In this document: positions 59,793-64,000 of the stretch, piece after piece | Numbering within the stretch: the stretch's first letter is position 1 | Layout: each line of letters begins with the position of its first letter | Source of the DNA: Pyrus communis | Taxonomy: Eukaryota > Streptophyta > Magnoliopsida > Rosales > Rosaceae | Assembly: GCF_963583255.1 (NCBI RefSeq) | Contig: NC_084803.1 | Span: forward strand, 24,278,428-24,342,427 | Length of the DNA stretch: 64,000 bases | Direction: 5' to 3' | Notes under the pieces: model-generated | Told to the model about the DNA's origin: nothing | The model's input: only the letters and a program-made list of their open reading frames with translations | The model's database searches: none | Made by a program: the position numbers and the translations under genes

Positions 59793-60183
59793 TTGTTTTA
59801 TCCAACTGACCCAATTCTAAATTTCTAACATGTGTGAGTTTTTTTCTTCATTTATTAAGAGCCCTAAAGCGCTAACTATTTATTAACTTAATACATAGTT
59901 TACCACGTGTTCGGTCTCACTCCATAATACTTGTTCTTATAAAATAAATCGTTCAATTTTTGGATCAAGAATCATAGATCATATTTACAAAATTGAGTCC
60001 AAACGAGAAATCATTAGCCCTTTCATTCTTATAGTCAGAATTTCATTGTTATAAGGCGATAATGTGTCAGTCGAGCATGTGGTCCAATATTCTAGTAGAT
60101 AAGGTGTTAGGTTTTTACCCACGCGTCCCGAGTTTAATACTCCCCCTTTCCCTAAAGTATTGTAATTGTTTCGAACTCTCTCC
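59793..60183. other. Intergenic, possible decayed SINE at the end
   Basis: No gene. 60085-60165 has a tRNA-like look (see rejected items). Confidence 0.4.
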
Positions 60184-60427
60184 TGTGAAGATTCACATTA
60201 TGAACTCAAGATTGCAGAATTGAAGGTCTGAATAAGAAAGAAGAAGAAGACAGAGAAAGAGAGAAATAAAGAATTCAAGATTTTAGAGGGAAAACTTTTC
60301 TTATTGATACATGTGAATCTTACACACATTATTGAGTATAGAAGTCATTATTACATAGATTCTCTTATAGGATAAGATCCTTATTACAAAAGATTGTTAC
60401 TTATTCTCTAAGATTCTCACTTTAACA
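60184..60427 (-). repeat. Probable 3' LTR of the right-hand Copia fragment
   Basis: On the minus strand TGTTAAAGTGAGAATC...GTGAATCTTCACA (244 bp, TG...CA). It sits directly after a truncated RNase H region of the same strand. No partner LTR in the window. Confidence 0.5.
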
Positions 60428-62315
60428 AACTCATATAACCAACTCCGACAAGGCTATAGTTGAGATGTGTAGACCATAGGAGGCATTAAGATAGGAACAT
60501 GTAAGTCACAAAACCACTATCTAATCCAAGAAATTTCAACCCCAGTGATTGCAAGTGCTCTATAATTAGCTTCTATGGAGGATTTGGACACAATATGCCG
60601 TCTTTTTGAAACCTAAGAAATTGGATTAGAACTAAGAAAAATTGTAGACCCTAAAGTTGATCTTCTGTCATTAGGATTACTAGCCCTATCAATACCGCTG
60701 TATGATTGCAAGTATAAAAGTCCCTGTTTAAACAGAATTTCAAATTTTGAAGTACCTTGAAGATATCTTAGTATTGTTTTTATTACAAAAACATGAGATT
60801 CAATTGGATTATGCATAAACTGACAAACTTGATTGACAAGAAAAGCTATATTAGGCCTTGTGAAGGTAAGATATTGTAGTGCCCTAACAATACTCATATT
60901 GTTCATGACTATGGTATGGCTTACCATCATCTTTTTGCAACCTGTGATAGGGTAAACATGGTGTAGCACATGGTTTACAATCCTGTAAATCAACTATATC
61001 AATTAAATCTTGTACTTGGACTGGGACACATACAGGCCTTCAAAATTATAATTGATTTGCAAACCCAGAAAATAACGCAATGTGCCTAAATCATTCATAT
61101 CAAACTTTGTGGTGAGATCCTTGATAACTTCTGAAATCAACTGAGAATTGCTACTAGTTAAGATCACATCATCCATATATAACAACAACACCATTCTACT
61201 TGATGAAGAGTGCTTAACAAACAAAGATAGATATGCTTGCGATGCTTTGAAGCCTAAACCAGTTAAGAAACTTGTAAATCTATCATTCCAAGCTCTAGGA
61301 GCTTTGTTGAACCATATAGTGACCATTGAAGTTTGCGAAAAAAACAAAATAAAATAAAATAAAAACCAAAAAACAAAAGAGATGGATGACTCGAACACCA
61401 TGCAAGAATGCATTTTTCACATCTAGTTTCCTAAAGGACGATTTGAACTGAGCTATCAGAGCAAGAATTATCCTTATTGTTCTTGGTTTAACTACTGGAC
61501 TGAAAGTTTCACCATAGTATATCTCTTCTTCTTAACTACATCCTAGCTTAGCCTTATACATAGCTATAGAACCATCAACATTATTTTTAATTCTATATAC
61601 CCATTTACACCTCCACAAGGTTCTTGTCTAGTGGAAAAGGACCAAAGACCATGTTTATTAAGAATGAAGAGCATCAATTTCATCTTTCATTGCAGACTGC
61701 CATTCTGCCACTTTGGATGTTGCTTTGAAACTTTTAAGCTCTACTAAAGACGAATGTGAAGTAACAGTAGCAGAGTTTCACTTTAACAATTCCACTTTTG
61801 GGTGTCTGCATTGGATGGATATTCATAGGTAAAGGAATAACAACAATAAGTTGTTTATGTTGAAAATTAGGATTCATGGGGATTGGAGACTGTTAGGCAA
61901 ATTGGAAATGGGTTTGGAGTTCATGGATTTAATGTTGACATGTTTTTTGCTGTATCAGATGAATGTGTGTTAATAAACTCTGAGGCTTTCGATGAATCTG
62001 TATTCAAGAATTCTGAGGCTTTAAATGAATGTGCATTCAAGGACTCTAAAGCTCTAGAAGCAAATGAATGTGATAATAATAAAGGTAATAATACCTGATT
62101 ATGCAATGAAATGGATGGTAATTGTATAACAGGTAAAGGTAGCGAATTATGAACTGATAGTGATGATTTGAATTCTACAGAAACAAATCTTTTATAGTGT
62201 CGAAAACTTGTTTCATGAAAAAGCACATGTCTTCTAATACAAGTTTTGTTGGTAACAGGATCAAAGTATGCAAAACATTTAAAATGCCCTACATACCCCA
62301 AAAAAGTACAAGTTA
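60428..62315 (-). pseudogene. Copia pol fragment (integrase end, reverse transcriptase, RNase H)
   Basis: From the right: C-terminal integrase region CTFLGYVGHFKCF..FDPVTNKTCIRRHVLFHE (to 62315); a Ser-rich linker (61921-62200); reverse transcriptase (61003-61413) with KAPRAWNDRF, LLLYMDDVILT and the DLGTLRYFLGLQI block; the RH connection ALQYLTFTRPNIAFLVNQV..YLQGTS (60613-60993); and a partial RNase H (KSSIEANYRALA). Several stops and shifts, and a loss of the RNase H end. It is cut at 62315 by another insertion, so the integrase core, protease and gag should continue beyond 64000 if still present. Confidence 0.82.
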
Positions 62316-64000
62316 CACTGTGTTTGGATGGAGAATTTCTAAATTATCACAGAATTTTAAATGATGGGAATTACAATTGACAGTAATTAAATTCCCGTTA
62401 ATTGAAATTTCATCGTTTGGATGTTGGATACATAGAAATTACAAAATGAAGGGAATTCCAAATTTCATTGTTTGGATATTCTCTAGAATTTGTATTAAAT
62501 AGAGGAATACAAATTTGAATAAAAATGTTAAACTGGTTATAAATCATCAAGGTTAATGTCATGAAACAAAAATCATTGAGCTATGAGAAAATACGTTTCT
62601 TTCCCTCACTCCCTGAAAAAATCATCAAGGTTAATGTCTCGAACCCAATTAGCATACTTAGACGCACCTAATTGTGCAGAAGCCGAAATGAGACCAACCA
62701 ATGTAATCTCATCAAGGCTTTTATTCTAACTAAAATCTTACTGGAAAACTAAAATGGGAAATATAATGAAAATAATCCTATGCGCCTCGTGAAGTAAACA
62801 ATAATACCATATTCTTTTTCTTCTCGACTGGGAGTGTCTTCAACATGAGAAATTGCTTGTCATTTTCGATCAACCAAGCACATGCTTTGATTTGTTCTTC
62901 TTCACTGAGATCTGGTATTGCATTTACTTCATCATATACCTCTGTTGGATCAAGCTTCTTTGTGTCTGCACAAATATATTCTTGAAAGGATGAAGCCATC
63001 TTGGCAAGTGAATCTGCAATCATATCTTTAGGGGTGGTTGGTTTTTTCTTTGTATGAGGCACATCAACAAAATTTGTTGGTTTTCTCTTACTTTGAGTCT
63101 TCTGAACATTGGCTGAAGTAGGTGATATATCATTAATAATTTCAATATCTTCTAAACCTTGCGTATCACCATCCAAATCAATATGATTAGTTTCATTATG
63201 CGGAGGAGTCATAATCTCAACAGCTTCCACACCTGTTTCAGCACCCTCACCCATGGTTCTATCTTTGCCACACAAATCCACTATATCATCCCAATTTGGA
63301 ATGACCTTCCAACGAAAACTTTTAGCGCCACTATGTGACTACCAATCAAAACATAAAAATCAAAAAAGCAAACCGTAAGTATAAGAAGAGTTAAAATAAT
63401 ATCACACACACAAAAGAAAAATAATGAATTTGTCATACCTTCACGTACTCTTGCCAGACATGATCTTCATCTACACTTATCATCTTCTTGGTTGCATGCC
63501 AACTAAATCCACTTTGACTTAGTATATCACTCACAATTGCATAGAACTTTTTCCAAGACTTCACACGATTTCGAATGTTATCAACAGTTACATGAATATC
63601 AAATTGAGCAGATAATATATGGAGCTGTCTTCATAAGCAGCTGTCTTCCAACCACCATCTCCTTTGTTACCCAATCTTCGTTCTTCACGAAGTATGTCAG
63701 CCAAAGCACGTTCCATATCTACATTCCATCTAAAATAATTATTTTCATCTCCTTCATTTTCAATTTCTTGGTTCTCTTTCTTTCTCCTTGGTTTTTGTTT
63801 GCATACTGGTTTTCTATCGGATCCTTCCATTGCTCCTAACATTAAACAAATATTAATTGAAATTTTAAGTCATTCGTAAACCCATGCATATCAAGAATCA
63901 GAGTATTAACATTCACTAAGCAATATACTTTTTGCCAACTACCTGAAAAAGAGGGATGGATTTGAGTCATACAATTGTTTGGATCATTTTATTCTATTAA
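62316..64000. mobile_element. Probable PIF/Harbinger element (left end; runs off the window)
   Basis: The Copia integrase frame stops abruptly after TTA (62313-62315), and CACTGTGTTTGGATGG begins, resembling a Harbinger terminus after a 3-bp TTA/TAA target. The octamer GTTTGGAT recurs at 62322, 62415, 62470 and 63977. Inside lies a MYB/SANT-like gene of the kind that accompanies PIF/Harbinger transposases. The transposase and right terminus would be outside the window. Confidence 0.5.
62778..63842 (-). pseudogene. MYB/SANT-like DNA-binding protein, Harbinger-associated type, apparently frameshifted
   Basis: Exon 1 (63439-63842) and exon 2 (62778-63338) join with donor GTATGA and acceptor TTGGTAG across a 100-bp intron, giving VWQEYVK-SHSGAKSFRWK. 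Exon 1 encodes a basic N-terminus, then FRWNVDMERALADILREERRLGNK, the first helices of a MYB/SANT-like (PF12776-type) domain, then FDIHVTVDNIRNRVKSWKKFY. Exon 2 has the family block SFRWKVIPNWDDIVDLCGKDR, an acidic linker, a basic SKRKP..KKKPTTP patch and a C-terminal helical region ending KTLPVEKKKNMVLLFTSR. The two halves of exon 1 are in different frames: the shift lies near 63605-63625, where EDSSIYY replaces the expected helix. In PIF/Harbinger such proteins bind subterminal repeats and help the transposase. A sequencing error at the shift is possible. Confidence 0.7.

Noticed and set aside
60085..60165. tRNA-like stretch (GGTGTTAGGTTTTTACCCACGC..CCGAGTTTAATAC)
   Set aside because: The B box is degenerate, no full cloverleaf could be drawn and no second copy was found in the window. 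It may be a decayed SINE but is too weak to list.

Overview
The window reads as a plant nuclear chromosome, most likely a woody dicot of the rose family (apple or pear type). This rests on spliced genes with GT-AG introns, an AT-rich background, Ty1/Copia and Ty3/Gypsy remnants, and dense SINE and MITE families that I recall as typical of Rosaceae. The family call is inference; 'plant' is firm. There is no bacterial or phage content.

Functional genes are few. (1) A complete LRR receptor-like kinase of the At5g10290/At5g65240 type lies at 20980-26236 (+) in ten exons predicting 611 residues. (2) The last two exons of a second copy lie at 431-1902 (+). The window opens inside its intron 8, so its 5' part is outside. 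(3) An intact single-exon STOP1/STOP2-type C2H2 zinc-finger factor lies at 52300-53379 (-). (4) Two small paralogous proteins of unknown function lie at 29443-29652 and 32198-32473 (-), within an older tandem duplication. (5) A MYB/SANT-like gene of the kind carried by PIF/Harbinger transposons lies at 62778-63842 (-) and is apparently frameshifted. The remaining open frames are transposon remnants, low-complexity sequence or chance.

Layout. 1-1978: end of the left kinase gene. 1979-5708: degenerate Copia-like LTR element in its 3' UTR, with target-site duplication (TSD) CTACA. 4710-19225: a segment of about 6 kb duplicated head to tail (4710-10743 and 10741-19225); the second copy alone carries a 2434-bp TG...CA element (13774-16207, TSD TCTTG). 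19690-26236: promoter, intron-containing and uORF-rich leader, and the complete kinase gene. 26237-33494: mostly non-coding, with a hAT-type MITE, SINEs and the small-protein pair. 33495-37287: a long TG...CA element (TSD AAAAT) with two MITEs nested in it. 38633-38831: a fold-back MITE. 39253-48916: a full-length but dead Copia element (TSD ATGCT) on the minus strand, with a second copy of the 13774-16207 family inside its leader (45044-47394, TSD AGAAC). 49767-50373: a Gypsy-type LTR. 52300-53541: STOP-like gene and upstream region. 55029-57690: Gypsy fragment. 59639-59792: MULE-type MITE. 60184-62315: Copia fragment, cut by a probable Harbinger insertion starting near 62316 and running off the window.

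How it fits together. The locus looks like a duplicated receptor-kinase pair that accumulated transposons. Nesting gives a relative order: kinase duplication; Copia insertion behind the left copy; 6-kb tandem duplication; then insertion of the 2.4-kb element into one duplicate. I found no convincing new gene system. The least explained items are the two long non-coding TG...CA families, with internal motifs and a hairpin whose spacing is conserved between copies, the stacked uORFs on the kinase mRNA, and the Harbinger-like unit at the right edge. All boundaries were read by eye; no alignment or database search was run.
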